A stretch of 64,000 nucleotides of DNA, from assembly GCF_023715645.1 (NCBI RefSeq), contig NZ_JAMBOP010000013.1:54603-118602 (forward strand), read 5' to 3'. A program made the translations under genes and the position numbers. Of the stretch, positions 41,876 through 50,671 are shown piece after piece (positions within the stretch are counted from its first letter, which is position 1; each line of letters opens with the position of its first letter). The notes under the pieces are model-generated. The model did not search any database and was not told the DNA's origin. It worked only from the letters and a program-made list of their open reading frames with translations. The DNA comes from Bacillus cytotoxicus. GTDB taxonomy: Bacteria > Bacillota > Bacilli > Bacillales > Bacillaceae_G.

Positions 41876-42588
41876 ACTGGTTGCCCCTCAAGTAATTGCT
41901 TTTCTTTCCACTGTTCACGAAGCGTTTCAAAAATTGGATTGAATTTAAATTCAAAAAACTCTTTTTCTTCTTCTAAAATAAATTCACCAAACTGTAAAGA
42001 AAAATCATATTTCCATTCAACAAGTTCAAGGAGCCAATACTCTTTTGTTACAGCTTTTTCTCGTTCAATTTGCTCAAACGTTGCTGGATGAACAGTAATG
42101 GAAAGTTTTTCAAACGATGTTGGTAACGTTTGGACAATCCCTTTTAAAATCGGTAACAACTCCAGCTGACGGACATCAATAGCTTGATTTACAATATTTT
42201 GAGCTAAGTGTAGCGATTGGTCCCAAAGCAATTCTGACCATTCTGTTGCAATCTCTTTTTGTTCTTCAAGCAAAGCACGGCGATCTACCGCGATTTGTTT
42301 TTGGTGTTCTTCTCGTAACACTTCAAGCTGTGCTCTTTCTTGCTGCAACTTTGCTCTCTCTTCCTCTAACTCTTTCTCTAACTCTTTCTCTATTTGTTGC
42401 AAACGAAGCGTTTGCGACTGCAGCTGTTCCTTTTGAACAAGTAATTCCCTTTTCATTTCATTTATTTCCGAGGCTTCGGCGCAATCTACTATCTCTATTT
42501 CTGGTTGCGGTTGTGGAAATTGTAATTCATACGATTGATGAGAAAAAGAAACAGAATTCTTCGGAATTCTGTTTTTAAATAAGGACAT
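41872..42588 (-). CDS. fliH: Flagellar assembly protein FliH
   Basis: 238 residues from the ATG at 42588 after AAAGAGGTGAAG; an in-frame start eight codons earlier is less likely. A long glutamate/glutamine-rich coiled coil (about 45-120: RLQQIEKELEKELEEERAKL) and a C-terminal V-ATPase-E-like part (SLHLAQNIVNQAIDVR onwards). It binds and restrains FliI. Overlaps fliG by 14 bases and fliI by 4. Confidence 0.88.
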   Translation of the reverse strand: MSLFKNRIPKNSVSFSHQSYELQFPQPQPEIEIVDCAEASEINEMKRELLVQKEQLQSQTLRLQQIEKELEKELEEERAKLQQERAQLEVLREEHQKQIAVDRRALLEEQKEIATEWSELLWDQSLHLAQNIVNQAIDVRQLELLPILKGIVQTLPTSFEKLSITVHPATFEQIEREKAVTKEYWLLELVEWKYDFSLQFGEFILEEEKEFFEFKFNPIFETLREQWKEKQLLEGQPV

Positions 42589-43582
42589 CTTCTTCACCTC
42601 TTTGAATAACAATACGACCTTCTTTTTCTAGTTTTTTCACAGTACTTGTAATTGTTTGTTGTGCTTTCTCAGCATCTTTCATCTTAAGTGGACCAAGACC
42701 ATCTAGTTCTTCCAGGATCATACCTTTACGGTTAGTAGACATACATGTAAATAACTTCTCTTTGATTTCTTCTTTCGCAATTTTTAATGCTTTAGCAATA
42801 AGTCCGTTGTCAGAAATTTCTTCTAATACACGGCGCATTGCTAAATCTTCAAGACGTAATAAGTCTTCAAAGACAAACATATTTTCTTTAATTTTCTCAG
42901 ATAATTCATAATCAACTTCATCAAGTTTTTCAAACACTGTTTTCTCTACACCGCGAGAAACGTTATTTAAGATGTTTACAATTGTTTTCAAACCATCCGT
43001 TTTGTTAATTGCACTAAACGCCATCATGTTTAATTTCGATTTTAATAAATCACCAATTTGTCCAATCAGGTCGCTATCAACTTGTTCAAGCTTTGCAATC
43101 CCCATAACTGTTTCCACTCTTTTATAATCTGGCAATCTTTCAATTAACCTTGAAGCAAGCTGTGGTTTTATGTACGACGCAATAATTGCAATGGTCTGTG
43201 GTGATTCATCGTTTAATACTGTTAGTAATGGTTCTAAATCCGTCAGTGAGTTAAGAAACTCAAACGGATTATCTTTATTGTACCATAAGTCTTCTAATAA
43301 CTTTTCCAACTCTTCTTCCGGCATATTTTTGAAAATACGGCGAATATATTCTTTATCTGGTGTTACTAAATTCAATTCTCTTACATTTAATTCATATAAA
43401 AATTCTCCTAATACGTTTTCTAACGTTTCGGTTTTATATGGACGAAACTTAGCAATTTCGCGTAATAAGACTTCTTTTTCATCTTCATTCATATATTCAA
43501 TAATTTGTGTTGCCACATCTTCCTCTAACATACGAACAAGTATGGCAGCTTTTTCTTTCGAAGAGATTCCTTCTATCATCAC
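42575..43582 (-). CDS. fliG: Flagellar motor switch protein FliG
   Basis: 335 residues: N domain (KEKAAILVRMLEEDVATQII), middle domain with ESPQTIAIIASYIKPQLASRLIERLP (in part; usual EHPQ is ESPQ here) and C domain with charged torque helix (NMFVFEDLLRLEDLAMRRVL, FTCMSTNRKGMILEELDGLG). It contacts MotA and the MS ring. Preceded by GAGGGAC; two ATGs in a row make the exact start uncertain by one codon. Confidence 0.94.
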   Translation of the reverse strand: MMIEGISSKEKAAILVRMLEEDVATQIIEYMNEDEKEVLLREIAKFRPYKTETLENVLGEFLYELNVRELNLVTPDKEYIRRIFKNMPEEELEKLLEDLWYNKDNPFEFLNSLTDLEPLLTVLNDESPQTIAIIASYIKPQLASRLIERLPDYKRVETVMGIAKLEQVDSDLIGQIGDLLKSKLNMMAFSAINKTDGLKTIVNILNNVSRGVEKTVFEKLDEVDYELSEKIKENMFVFEDLLRLEDLAMRRVLEEISDNGLIAKALKIAKEEIKEKLFTCMSTNRKGMILEELDGLGPLKMKDAEKAQQTITSTVKKLEKEGRIVIQRGEEDVLI

Positions 43583-43591
43583 TTATGTCCC

Positions 43592-45136
43592 TCACTGTCC
43601 GTTTAACCATTTTTTAATTACTTTTGCAGTACCTTCTGTATGCTCTCTTGTTACTTGATGTACTTGGTCATCTAATGAAGGTTCTGTCGGTTCTGGTACT
43701 TCTATTTTCTCTTGATATTCCATAACGTCTTCGGTAGCCTTTACTTCTTCGATTACTTCTGGTTCAAATTCTTCTTCTATTTCTTCTTCTTTTCGTTTCC
43801 CTAAGAAGTACCATAACGCACCGCCTAATAGTAATAAACCTACTAGAGAACCTCCAAGAATCCACCAATTAAAGCCACTTTCTTGTTCTTCTTTTGGCTC
43901 AGCTTTCTTCGGCTCATCAAATTGAACAGTCACAATATTCACTTGACCATTCGTATAGTTTCCATTTGGATCTGCTTGTAATCCAGCAGCCGTTCCAATT
44001 GCTTGCTTAAAGGCATTAATATCAATATTTCTTTTTGCTAATGTTTTATTGTCTACCCAAACAACGATATTCGTTTTCGTTAATTCTGGATGTTTCTTAA
44101 CTGTTTCAACTGTTTTATCAATTTCATAGTTTTCGATTTTATTTCCGCTATTTTGATCATAGACAACTTTTCCATTTTTGTTCTTATCAATGCCATAGTT
44201 AGGAACTTCACCATTTGCAGTAATCCCTGCGCTTTGCTGCGGTGCTCCTTCTTGTGCTGTCGATTTCTCTTGTTGATCTTGTTTACTACGAAGTACACCT
44301 TTGTCACCATACTTCTCAGACTGCTTTGTTACTTCATCGTAGTTCACAGATACTTTCGTATTCACTTTAAAATCATTTAACTTAAACATGCTCGTTAATG
44401 TTGATTCAATGTCTTGCTTTAATTTATCTTCTATTTCATTTTGAAGTTTTATTTCTTTGTCATAAGAAGATGAACCCTTATTCTGTGATTCACTTGTGCC
44501 TTTTGAAAGGATTCCTTTTTTATTATCAATAACGCTTACTTCTTCTGATTTTACCCCTGTTACAGCAGCACTAATCATATGTTGAATACCCATAATTTGA
44601 TCTTCTGTTAACGTTTGGCCTCTTTTCACGCCAACTGTCACAGCTGCTGTACCTTTTGCTTTTTCTTCCTCAAAAATTGTTTCCTTTTCTGGTAAAGTAA
44701 TTTGTACATTTGCACTTTCAATTGTTGCAAAGTTTCTTACAATATCTTGCTCTAATTGCTTCTTCGTTCCGACAAGCTGTTTCATCTTTTTATCTTGTTC
44801 ACTAGAACCAAGTGAGCTTTCCAATAAAATATCTTCACCGCTTTTCGAATTAAACGGTAAACCCATTCCTGTCATTTCTTTTCGAATCATAGGGGCATCT
44901 TTCTTTAATACAGCAATAGAACCATCTTGATTCAGCTTATAGTCAACCCCTAACTTCGATAATTCAACAGTTATATCTTGTTTATCTTTATCACTTAAAC
45001 TTTGGTAAACAGTCATATATTTATCAGGCATCGTGTAATAGAGCAATCCAGCTGTAATAATAGCTAAAATAGCAGCTCCAATCACCATCTTATGCCACGC
45101 TTTTAACGACTGGAACACACCTTTTATTTTTTCCAT
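43592..45136 (-). CDS. fliF: Flagellar MS-ring protein FliF
   Basis: 514 residues from the ATG at 45136 (a GTG three codons earlier is possible). An N-terminal membrane helix (about 17-38: VIGAAILAIITAGLLYYTMP), periplasmic-side ring-building motifs (VQITLPEKETIFEEEKAKGTAAV in part) and a second helix (about 425-445: WWILGGSLVGLLLLGGALWY) before a FliG-binding acidic tail. It is the assembly base of the flagellum. Confidence 0.94.
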   Translation of the reverse strand: MEKIKGVFQSLKAWHKMVIGAAILAIITAGLLYYTMPDKYMTVYQSLSDKDKQDITVELSKLGVDYKLNQDGSIAVLKKDAPMIRKEMTGMGLPFNSKSGEDILLESSLGSSEQDKKMKQLVGTKKQLEQDIVRNFATIESANVQITLPEKETIFEEEKAKGTAAVTVGVKRGQTLTEDQIMGIQHMISAAVTGVKSEEVSVIDNKKGILSKGTSESQNKGSSSYDKEIKLQNEIEDKLKQDIESTLTSMFKLNDFKVNTKVSVNYDEVTKQSEKYGDKGVLRSKQDQQEKSTAQEGAPQQSAGITANGEVPNYGIDKNKNGKVVYDQNSGNKIENYEIDKTVETVKKHPELTKTNIVVWVDNKTLAKRNIDINAFKQAIGTAAGLQADPNGNYTNGQVNIVTVQFDEPKKAEPKEEQESGFNWWILGGSLVGLLLLGGALWYFLGKRKEEEIEEEFEPEVIEEVKATEDVMEYQEKIEVPEPTEPSLDDQVHQVTREHTEGTAKVIKKWLNGQ

Positions 45137-45159
45137 TTCACACACATCCGTCCATATTT

Positions 45160-45456
45160 CTAAATTTGCATACTCATAAGCTGTTTATAATTTTCGATAA
45201 GATTATCTCTAATAACAGCTGCTGTTTTCATTTGTGCTTCTGCTTTTTTTTGTTGAATCATTACTTCATGTGTTTCTCCTACACCTTTTGTAAGCAAATC
45301 ATATACTGCTGTTTGGGCATTGTTTTGTGTTTGATTCATGCCTTCAAGTAAATCGATAAACGCTTTTCCTTCTACAGGCACAGAAGACGTTTTCGGTGCT
45401 GTGAGCGGCTGAATTCCGCTAAACGGCTGTGTATTAACAATCGATTGAATTTTCAT
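45160..45456 (-). CDS. fliE: Flagellar hook-basal body protein FliE
   Basis: 98 residues: FIDLLEGMNQTQNNAQTAVYD and GETHEVMIQQKKAEAQMKTA are FliE motifs. It joins the MS ring to the rod. AAAAGGAGAGGGAG precedes the ATG. Confidence 0.94.
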   Translation of the reverse strand: MKIQSIVNTQPFSGIQPLTAPKTSSVPVEGKAFIDLLEGMNQTQNNAQTAVYDLLTKGVGETHEVMIQQKKAEAQMKTAAVIRDNLIENYKQLMSMQI

Positions 45457-45483
45457 ACGTTATCTCCCTCTCCTTTTGGATTC

Positions 45484-45897
45484 TTAACCTCGCCCGATTT
45501 CTAAATCTTTATCAAGCATTTTTTTATTCGCATTAAATACACTTGTATTTGCTTCATACATTTTTTGAGCAACCATTACGTTTGTCATTTCCGCAGTCAT
45601 ATCAATATTCGGATAACGTACGTATCCTTCTGCATTTGCTTGTGGGTGCGATGGATCGTAAACCATATTCTCATTTGGATCGGTTTCAATAGATTCTACT
45701 TTCACACCTGTATTCGGTTGTTGTTGTAGCATGCTTGAAAAACTATTATTTTGCGCTAACACAACGCTGCGGCGATGATATGGTCCTCCGTCAGCTCCCA
45801 CTGTCGTATTGGCATTTACAATGTTATCAGAAGTAACTTCCATCCATTTCTTTGCTGCTGTTAAGCCAGAACCGCTGGCATTAATTGCTTGAAACAT
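45484..45897 (-). CDS. flgC: Flagellar rod protein FlgC
   Basis: 137 residues: SGSGLTAAKKWMEVTSDNIVNANTT at the N terminus, YVRYPNIDMTAEMTNVMVAQKMYEAN at the C terminus (both in part), the FlgC pattern. Proximal rod subunit. AGAGGAG before the ATG. Confidence 0.95.
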   Translation of the reverse strand: MFQAINASGSGLTAAKKWMEVTSDNIVNANTTVGADGGPYHRRSVVLAQNNSFSSMLQQQPNTGVKVESIETDPNENMVYDPSHPQANAEGYVRYPNIDMTAEMTNVMVAQKMYEANTSVFNANKKMLDKDLEIGRG

Positions 45898-45914
45898 ATA
45901 TTTCTCCTCTTTTC

Positions 45915-46322
45915 CTAACGTCCTCTAGCTGCTTGATCAATTGTATACTGCGTATTAATTGCATTAATAGATACACCGTATAACTGATTCGTTTTGACAA
46001 GATCAATCATTTCTTTTGTAACATCAACGCCATTGCCATCTTCTTTAACAGCCAAATTATTTGTTCGAATCTTTGCATATGTATTTGTTTCGTTTGCCAA
46101 TGGTAAATGCATTCTATTCGTTTGATACATTTGACGACTTTTTTGTAAATCTAATTCATTTTTTTTATACAGTTCATTACTCCCTACAAGTTGTTCGACA
46201 AAATCAACATCTTGCGCTTTAAAGCCTGGCGTATTGGCGTTAGAAACATTATTAGAAACAGCATTTCTCTTTGTCACTAAATAATTCATATAATGACCAA
46301 CATCACTAATAAAATTCGTCAT
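45915..46322 (-). CDS. flgB: Flagellar rod protein FlgB
   Basis: 135 residues from the ATG at 46322 behind AAGGGGG; a frame extension of 19 codons is unlikely. NAVSNNVSNANTPGFKAQDV and GNGVDVTKEMIDLVKTNQLY are the rod-protein motifs. First gene of the flgB-fliI unit; its upstream region is very AT-rich (46380-46520), followed by the repeat array. Confidence 0.94.
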   Translation of the reverse strand: MTNFISDVGHYMNYLVTKRNAVSNNVSNANTPGFKAQDVDFVEQLVGSNELYKKNELDLQKSRQMYQTNRMHLPLANETNTYAKIRTNNLAVKEDGNGVDVTKEMIDLVKTNQLYGVSINAINTQYTIDQAARGR

Positions 46323-46561
46323 CTTCTCAACCCCCTTCATCATTTCATTTTCATATTTAGATATTATTAACAAACGCATACATTTATTAAAACAATATAT
46401 TATTATGTATCTCTCAATATTTTATGTCATTTTTACAATATTGTCTTTAAAAAAATTAAAAAAAACATAAAAATATTCTTCTATATAAATATTTTTTATT
46501 TTTTTAACCATATAAATCCATTTTCATGTTTCTACATATATAAATACAAGTTAATTTTTTA

Positions 46562-46712
46562 ACATATAAGTCGCTGCTATGTAGAACAAAACATGGCCGC
46601 TACTTGCTTTCTACCTTTGTTTTAAACTTTGCACGTGGCAGGAAAAGGAATTGACCGCTTCTATGCATGGCCAGTTGCTCTTGTCCTCCCCTAAAAAAAG
46701 TAGTTTTTATGT
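46562..46712 (-). repeat. bcr-like repeat, array copy 1
   Basis: ACATATAAGTCGCTGCTATG, CACGTGGCAGG, TTGACCGCTTCTATGCATGG and TAGTTTTTATGTCA. Confidence 0.8.
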
Positions 46713-46734
46713 CATTTTTTCAATTTGTATTTAT

Positions 46735-46895
46735 ATATAAGTTGCTGTTATGTAGACTGCAATACGACCTGTACTCGCTTTCTCCCTTTGTTTTAAAACA
46801 TCGCGTGTGGCAGGAACAGGCCCTGATCGCTTCTATGCACAGCCAGATGCTCTCGTCCTCCCCTAAAAAGAAAGAGGGTTTTATGTCGGCTTTTT
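46735..46895 (-). repeat. bcr-like repeat, array copy 2
   Basis: ATATAAGTTGCTGTTATGTAG, GTGTGGCAGGAACAGG, CCCTGATCGCTTCTATGCAC and GGTTTTATGTCGG. Confidence 0.8.
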
Positions 46896-46929
46896 AAATT
46901 TGAATATATATATCCACTTTACTGTTTCT

Positions 46930-47078
46930 ACATATAAGTCACTACTATGTATAGCCTGCACTTGTTTTTTCCCTTTGTTTTCAACCTCGCATGTGGTAGG
47001 AAAAGGCCCTGACCGCCCTATGTATGGTCAGATGCTCTCGTCTCCTCCCATAAAAAAGAAAGGGGGTATGTCGGTTTT
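46930..47078 (-). repeat. bcr-like repeat, array copy 3
   Basis: ACATATAAGTCACTACTATG, CGCATGTGGTAGG, CCCTGACCGCCC and GGGGTATGTCGG. Confidence 0.8.
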
Positions 47079-47091
47079 TAACTTATATACA

Positions 47092-47195
47092 TATATAAGT
47101 TGCTGCTATACAGAAAAAAATGACCGCTCCTACGTATGGTCAGATGCTCTCGTCTCCTCCCATAAAAAAGAAAGAGGGTTCTATGTCGGTTTTTA
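47092..47195 (-). repeat. bcr-like repeat with internal deletion, array copy 4
   Basis: ATATAAGTTGCTGCTATACAG runs directly into TGACCGCTCCTACGTATGG, so about 50 bases of the usual middle are missing. Flanks AACTTATATACATATATAAG are shared with the next copy. Confidence 0.75.
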
Positions 47196-47207
47196 ACTTA
47201 TATACAT

Positions 47208-47372
47208 ATATAAGTTACTGCTATATAGAAAAAAATAACTGCTACTTGCTTTCTCTCTTTGTTTTCAACCTCACATGTGGCAGGAAAAAGCCCTGACCGC
47301 TTCTACGCATGGCCAGATGTCCTCTCCCCCTCCTAAAAAAAGGTTTTTATGCATTTTTATGTCGTTTCTCAA
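47208..47372 (-). repeat. bcr-like repeat, array copy 5
   Basis: ATATAAGTTACTGCTATATAG, CACATGTGGCAGG, CCCTGACCGCTTCTACGC and TTTTTATGTCG. Confidence 0.8.
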
Positions 47373-47468
47373 CTTGCAATTATCTGTAAATTCAACTTTA
47401 CAAATAAAGCAAAAGAAAAAGCGATGATCCTTTCGAATACGATCGCTCTTCCTTTACATACAAAACTT

Positions 47469-47741
47469 TCAATACTTATCGTAGTACGAATTTACTTTCA
47501 TTCTACTATCATTCACCATAATCATTTCTTCTAATGTACGCTGATTATGACGAATTTTTTCTGCTGCCTTTGTAATAAGCGGAATCACTTCATTAGCGAT
47601 TTGATTATTCATTGATTCCTCTAATGCCGAAAACCATGTATTAAATTCTTCCATACATATTTTTAATTCCTCTTCTGATACAATCACATCATATGTATCA
47701 TTAAAGCAGCTCACAAATTTTTCATACGCGTTATTGTTCAT
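47469..47741 (-). CDS. FliT-like flagellar protein
   Basis: 90 residues, helical, acidic, with no membrane segment. It overlaps fliS by 11 bases and is the last gene of the flgL-fliS part, the place where FliT (FliD chaperone) is usual. The pattern is weak (SEEELKICMEEFNTWFSALE, AAEKIRHNQRTLEEMI), so FliT is inferred from place and size. Confidence 0.6.
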   Translation of the reverse strand: MNNNAYEKFVSCFNDTYDVIVSEEELKICMEEFNTWFSALEESMNNQIANEVIPLITKAAEKIRHNQRTLEEMIMVNDSRMKVNSYYDKY

Positions 47742-48099
47742 TCGCTAACACTCCGCGATATCCTTCAATCAAATCTTGCAACACTTGTACAATTCCATCC
47801 ATACTTGTAACTGAACGCGTCATTTTCATCATTTCAATTTGCTGACACACCCAATCGTATAATGAATATAAACTATCATACAAGTCTTTACTAATGTCTG
47901 GGTTTAATTGTAGCTTTAACTCATCAAAAATAGCTTCCAATTTATCTAGAATTGCATCTGCTTGTTGAAATCGAAAGTTATTTAATAATTCTTCTACTTT
48001 TTGAAACTCCACAATACATCTTTCATAAATAAAAATTGTATTTTTAATTGGATTGCTTGTCATGATGTTATGTTCCATATATCGTTGCCACGCTTGCAT
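47731..48099 (-). CDS. fliS: Flagellin chaperone FliS
   Basis: 122 residues: NPIKNTIFIYERCIVEFQKV and LYSLYDWVCQQIEMMKMTRS fit FliS. It binds the flagellin C terminus in the cytoplasm and leads it to FlhA. AGAGGGAG precedes the ATG. Confidence 0.88.
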   Translation of the reverse strand: MQAWQRYMEHNIMTSNPIKNTIFIYERCIVEFQKVEELLNNFRFQQADAILDKLEAIFDELKLQLNPDISKDLYDSLYSLYDWVCQQIEMMKMTRSVTSMDGIVQVLQDLIEGYRGVLANEQ

Positions 48100-48122
48100 A
48101 CGATTAACTCCCTCTACTTTCC

Positions 48123-49472
48123 TTAATCATCCTTTTTTGACTTCGTCATCGCCTGAATAGATTTCAATTGATAATCCAGCATACCTAATGTTTTTTCTAA
48201 ATTAGCATATTTTTGAACAATAGATTCTTGTTTTCTCGTATTTTGTAAATCAATATCACTAATTTTAGCATCTATATCCTTGATTGGTTCCTCAAGACGT
48301 TCTAAATGCTTCGCAATTACCCCTTGATCACCAAATACTCCATCTAGCTTCTTTGTCATTTGTTTTCCGAGTCCATCTCTTCCAAAGAAGAATTGTTTTG
48401 CAGCTTCTGGGTTTTCCTTCAAAGCTTCTGTTAATTTCGCTTCATCTACTTTCATCGTTCCATCTTTGTTCATTCGAACACCGAAAGAATATAAGTACTT
48501 TCCATCTTTTGCAAACGTCGCAACACCTTGCATCGCTTGTCGAATCGTTGACATTGTACCATGTCCTTGAAGAGGACGATCCTTACCACCAAAATCATCC
48601 ATTGTGGACACAGCTTTATTATAACTTTCAACCATCTTTTTGATCATATCTGCCGAATCTGTCGCCCCGGAATCTTCCACCGTGAATTTAATTGACTGAT
48701 TTACTGCTGTTAATTTCTCTAATTTGATTGATACACCTGGAAGTTTATCTATTGTGTTAGTCGAGCTCGATCCTCCTATACCGTTAATCGTATATTTGGC
48801 ATCTTTTGCAGCATTGATTTCATTTATTGTTGTCGTTCCATCTGGATTTCCTATCAAAAATCCACTGTTTTTTAGAAATCCGTTTACTCCATCTTGTAGT
48901 GTAATTTTCCCGTCTTCACCTACTGTTGATGAAGATACAAAGATTTTATCTCCAAGTGTATAAGCTGATAAACCATAGTTTCCATCGTTTATTTGCTTAA
49001 CCATATCGTTATATGTCATATCAGCTGTAAGCTTCAGTTCTTTTTCAACATTATTAACTTTAATTTTAATGGTTTCTGCTACACCAATTTTCGCATTAAA
49101 ATCACGAATTGCTCCGCTTGCAATTTGGTGACGTTCTGCTAATTGCTTTACTTCAATATTAAATGTTCCTGCAATGGCAGATTGATTTGCTTGAATCGTT
49201 ACATAGCCCTCTTGTGATTGTGTAACCTTTTTAGAATTCCCCTTAAAATCAGCCAAATCTTTAAAGCTTTGAACAAATGGATTAAATTCTGTCCGCAATC
49301 TAGCATGCAAATTCTTATCTTTTGTCAATATACCTTTTTGATTATTATAAGGGTCTTTTCTCATTTCCAACGTTTGCATTTCAAGTTGTACTAGCTTCGA
49401 CGTATCAATTAAACTATTCCCTAAGTTCCAAATTTGTTGGCCTCCGCCAAAATTTGTTATTGTTCCTGCCAT
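48123..49472 (-). CDS. fliD: Flagellar filament cap protein FliD
   Basis: 449 residues: N-terminal SLIDTSKLVQLEMQTLEMRK and C-terminal coiled coil (AKISDIDLQNTRKQESIVQK, ANLEKTLGMLDYQLKSIQAM) with the HAP2 middle part. It caps the filament and folds flagellin subunits. GAGGAG before the ATG. Confidence 0.94.
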   Translation of the reverse strand: MAGTITNFGGGQQIWNLGNSLIDTSKLVQLEMQTLEMRKDPYNNQKGILTKDKNLHARLRTEFNPFVQSFKDLADFKGNSKKVTQSQEGYVTIQANQSAIAGTFNIEVKQLAERHQIASGAIRDFNAKIGVAETIKIKVNNVEKELKLTADMTYNDMVKQINDGNYGLSAYTLGDKIFVSSSTVGEDGKITLQDGVNGFLKNSGFLIGNPDGTTTINEINAAKDAKYTINGIGGSSSTNTIDKLPGVSIKLEKLTAVNQSIKFTVEDSGATDSADMIKKMVESYNKAVSTMDDFGGKDRPLQGHGTMSTIRQAMQGVATFAKDGKYLYSFGVRMNKDGTMKVDEAKLTEALKENPEAAKQFFFGRDGLGKQMTKKLDGVFGDQGVIAKHLERLEEPIKDIDAKISDIDLQNTRKQESIVQKYANLEKTLGMLDYQLKSIQAMTKSKKDD

Positions 49473-49494
49473 TTTCTCTCACTCCTCATTTTTT

Positions 49495-50358
49495 TTACAT
49501 ATAATCTAATATACTAATTTTCCCCATCGTACTTACTGCTTTTAGCGTCGCTTCGTACGTTGCGTTAATATAAGATAAATCAGAAATAGCACTTGCTAAA
49601 TCTACATCCTCAATCTCTTTTTTATTTTCTACGATTGCCATGTTTTGTTCACTTAAAATGTTTTTAAATGCCTCTAATGTATTCAGCGTCGAACCAACTT
49701 CTGTTCTACGATCTGAAACTTTATCCGCGTTATCTTTATTTTGCTGCATTAATGGTTGTAATGCTGCTTGATCACCACTTAACAATGCATCTTTCACTTT
49801 CGCTAACGTTTTAATTGCCGGTGAAAGTAAATCTTTTCCATCACGAAATACTTTTATGTCGTATCCATCATTTAAAGTCCACTTAACATCTGTTGTCCCG
49901 CCCTGATATGTACCATCATCAGCAAATGGCGGCTGGTTAAACTCTTCTCCGCCAAATATGTAGCGTCCGTCTTCCTTTGTATTCGCTAAATATACGACTT
50001 CTTTTAACTTTTGTTCTATCTCTGCTCCAATTGCTTTCAACTCAGTTGGTCCATTCGTCCCACTTATTGCCTGAATTGTAAGTACATCCACTCGGTCTAA
50101 TGCTGCACGAATACCTCCCAATGTACTTTCCGTCTGCTTCATTATGCTTTTAGAATCTTCTAAATCCTTTTGCATTTGCTCAATATTTGCTAAAGAATGT
50201 TGAAGTGCAAATGATTTGCTTGCTGCAAGTGGATCCTCACTCATCCGAATATTCTTTTGACCAGATGTCACTTGATTACGATGATACATTTGCTGCGAAG
50301 CTAGGCGCATCATTTCACTTTTTGCCCAATTCGCACTTTGAAATGTTGATACTCTCAT
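49495..50358 (-). CDS. flgL: Hook-filament junction protein FlgL
   Basis: 287 residues with a flagellin-like N terminus (FQSANWAKSEMMRLASQQMY, RMSEDPLAASKSFAL) and the FlgL segment EDGRYIFGGEEFNQPPF, then DLASAISDLSYINATYEATL. It joins FlgK to the filament. A bcr-like repeat separates it from flgK. Confidence 0.94.
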   Translation of the reverse strand: MRVSTFQSANWAKSEMMRLASQQMYHRNQVTSGQKNIRMSEDPLAASKSFALQHSLANIEQMQKDLEDSKSIMKQTESTLGGIRAALDRVDVLTIQAISGTNGPTELKAIGAEIEQKLKEVVYLANTKEDGRYIFGGEEFNQPPFADDGTYQGGTTDVKWTLNDGYDIKVFRDGKDLLSPAIKTLAKVKDALLSGDQAALQPLMQQNKDNADKVSDRRTEVGSTLNTLEAFKNILSEQNMAIVENKKEIEDVDLASAISDLSYINATYEATLKAVSTMGKISILDYM

Positions 50359-50426
50359 AAAATCTTCCTCTCACTCTCGCTCAATTTCATAGATATACGT
50401 TTTCTATAAATCCATTTTAATTTCCC

Positions 50427-50593
50427 TACATATAAGTCACGGTTATGCAGGATACAAAATGACCTGCTCTCGCTTTCTCCTTTTGTTTTAAACTTTGCAC
50501 GTGGCAGAAAAAGGCCCTGACCGCTCCTATGCACGGCAAGATGCTCTCGCCCACCCCAAAAAGGAGTTTTTATGTCGGTGTTTCAATTGGATT
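50427..50593 (-). repeat. bcr-like repeat inserted between flgK and flgL
   Basis: ACATATAAGTCACGGTTATG, CACGTGGCAG, CCCTGACCGCTCCTATGCAC and GAGTTTTTATGTCGG. It fills most of the 313-base flgK-flgL space; the rest shows no gene and no clear terminator. Confidence 0.8.
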
Positions 50594-50671
50594 TATATAA
50601 GTCTTCTACATGAGCTTTATTTATTCTATAACTCCGATTGAACCAAGTTCTCTCATCATTAATAGCACCAT

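Larger units (their letters stand above)
46323..47468. other. 1.1-kb gene-free space with five successive bcr-like repeats
   Basis: No gene is supported. About 240 bases of AT-rich flgB upstream DNA are followed by five bcr-like copies in the same orientation. Short ORFs here repeat the same peptide pattern (WQEKALT...MHGQ) because they read through the repeats. Confidence 0.65.

Noticed and set aside
46667-47196. Family of similar short peptides (WQEQAL..MHSQ, PKKK..) in many repeats
   Set aside because: They are one frame of the repeat itself. Ribosome sites are absent and the frame is broken in many copies, so an encoded peptide is unlikely.
46558-47372. CRISPR array
   Set aside because: Units are about 150 bp, imperfect, without short equal spacers, and no cas gene is present.
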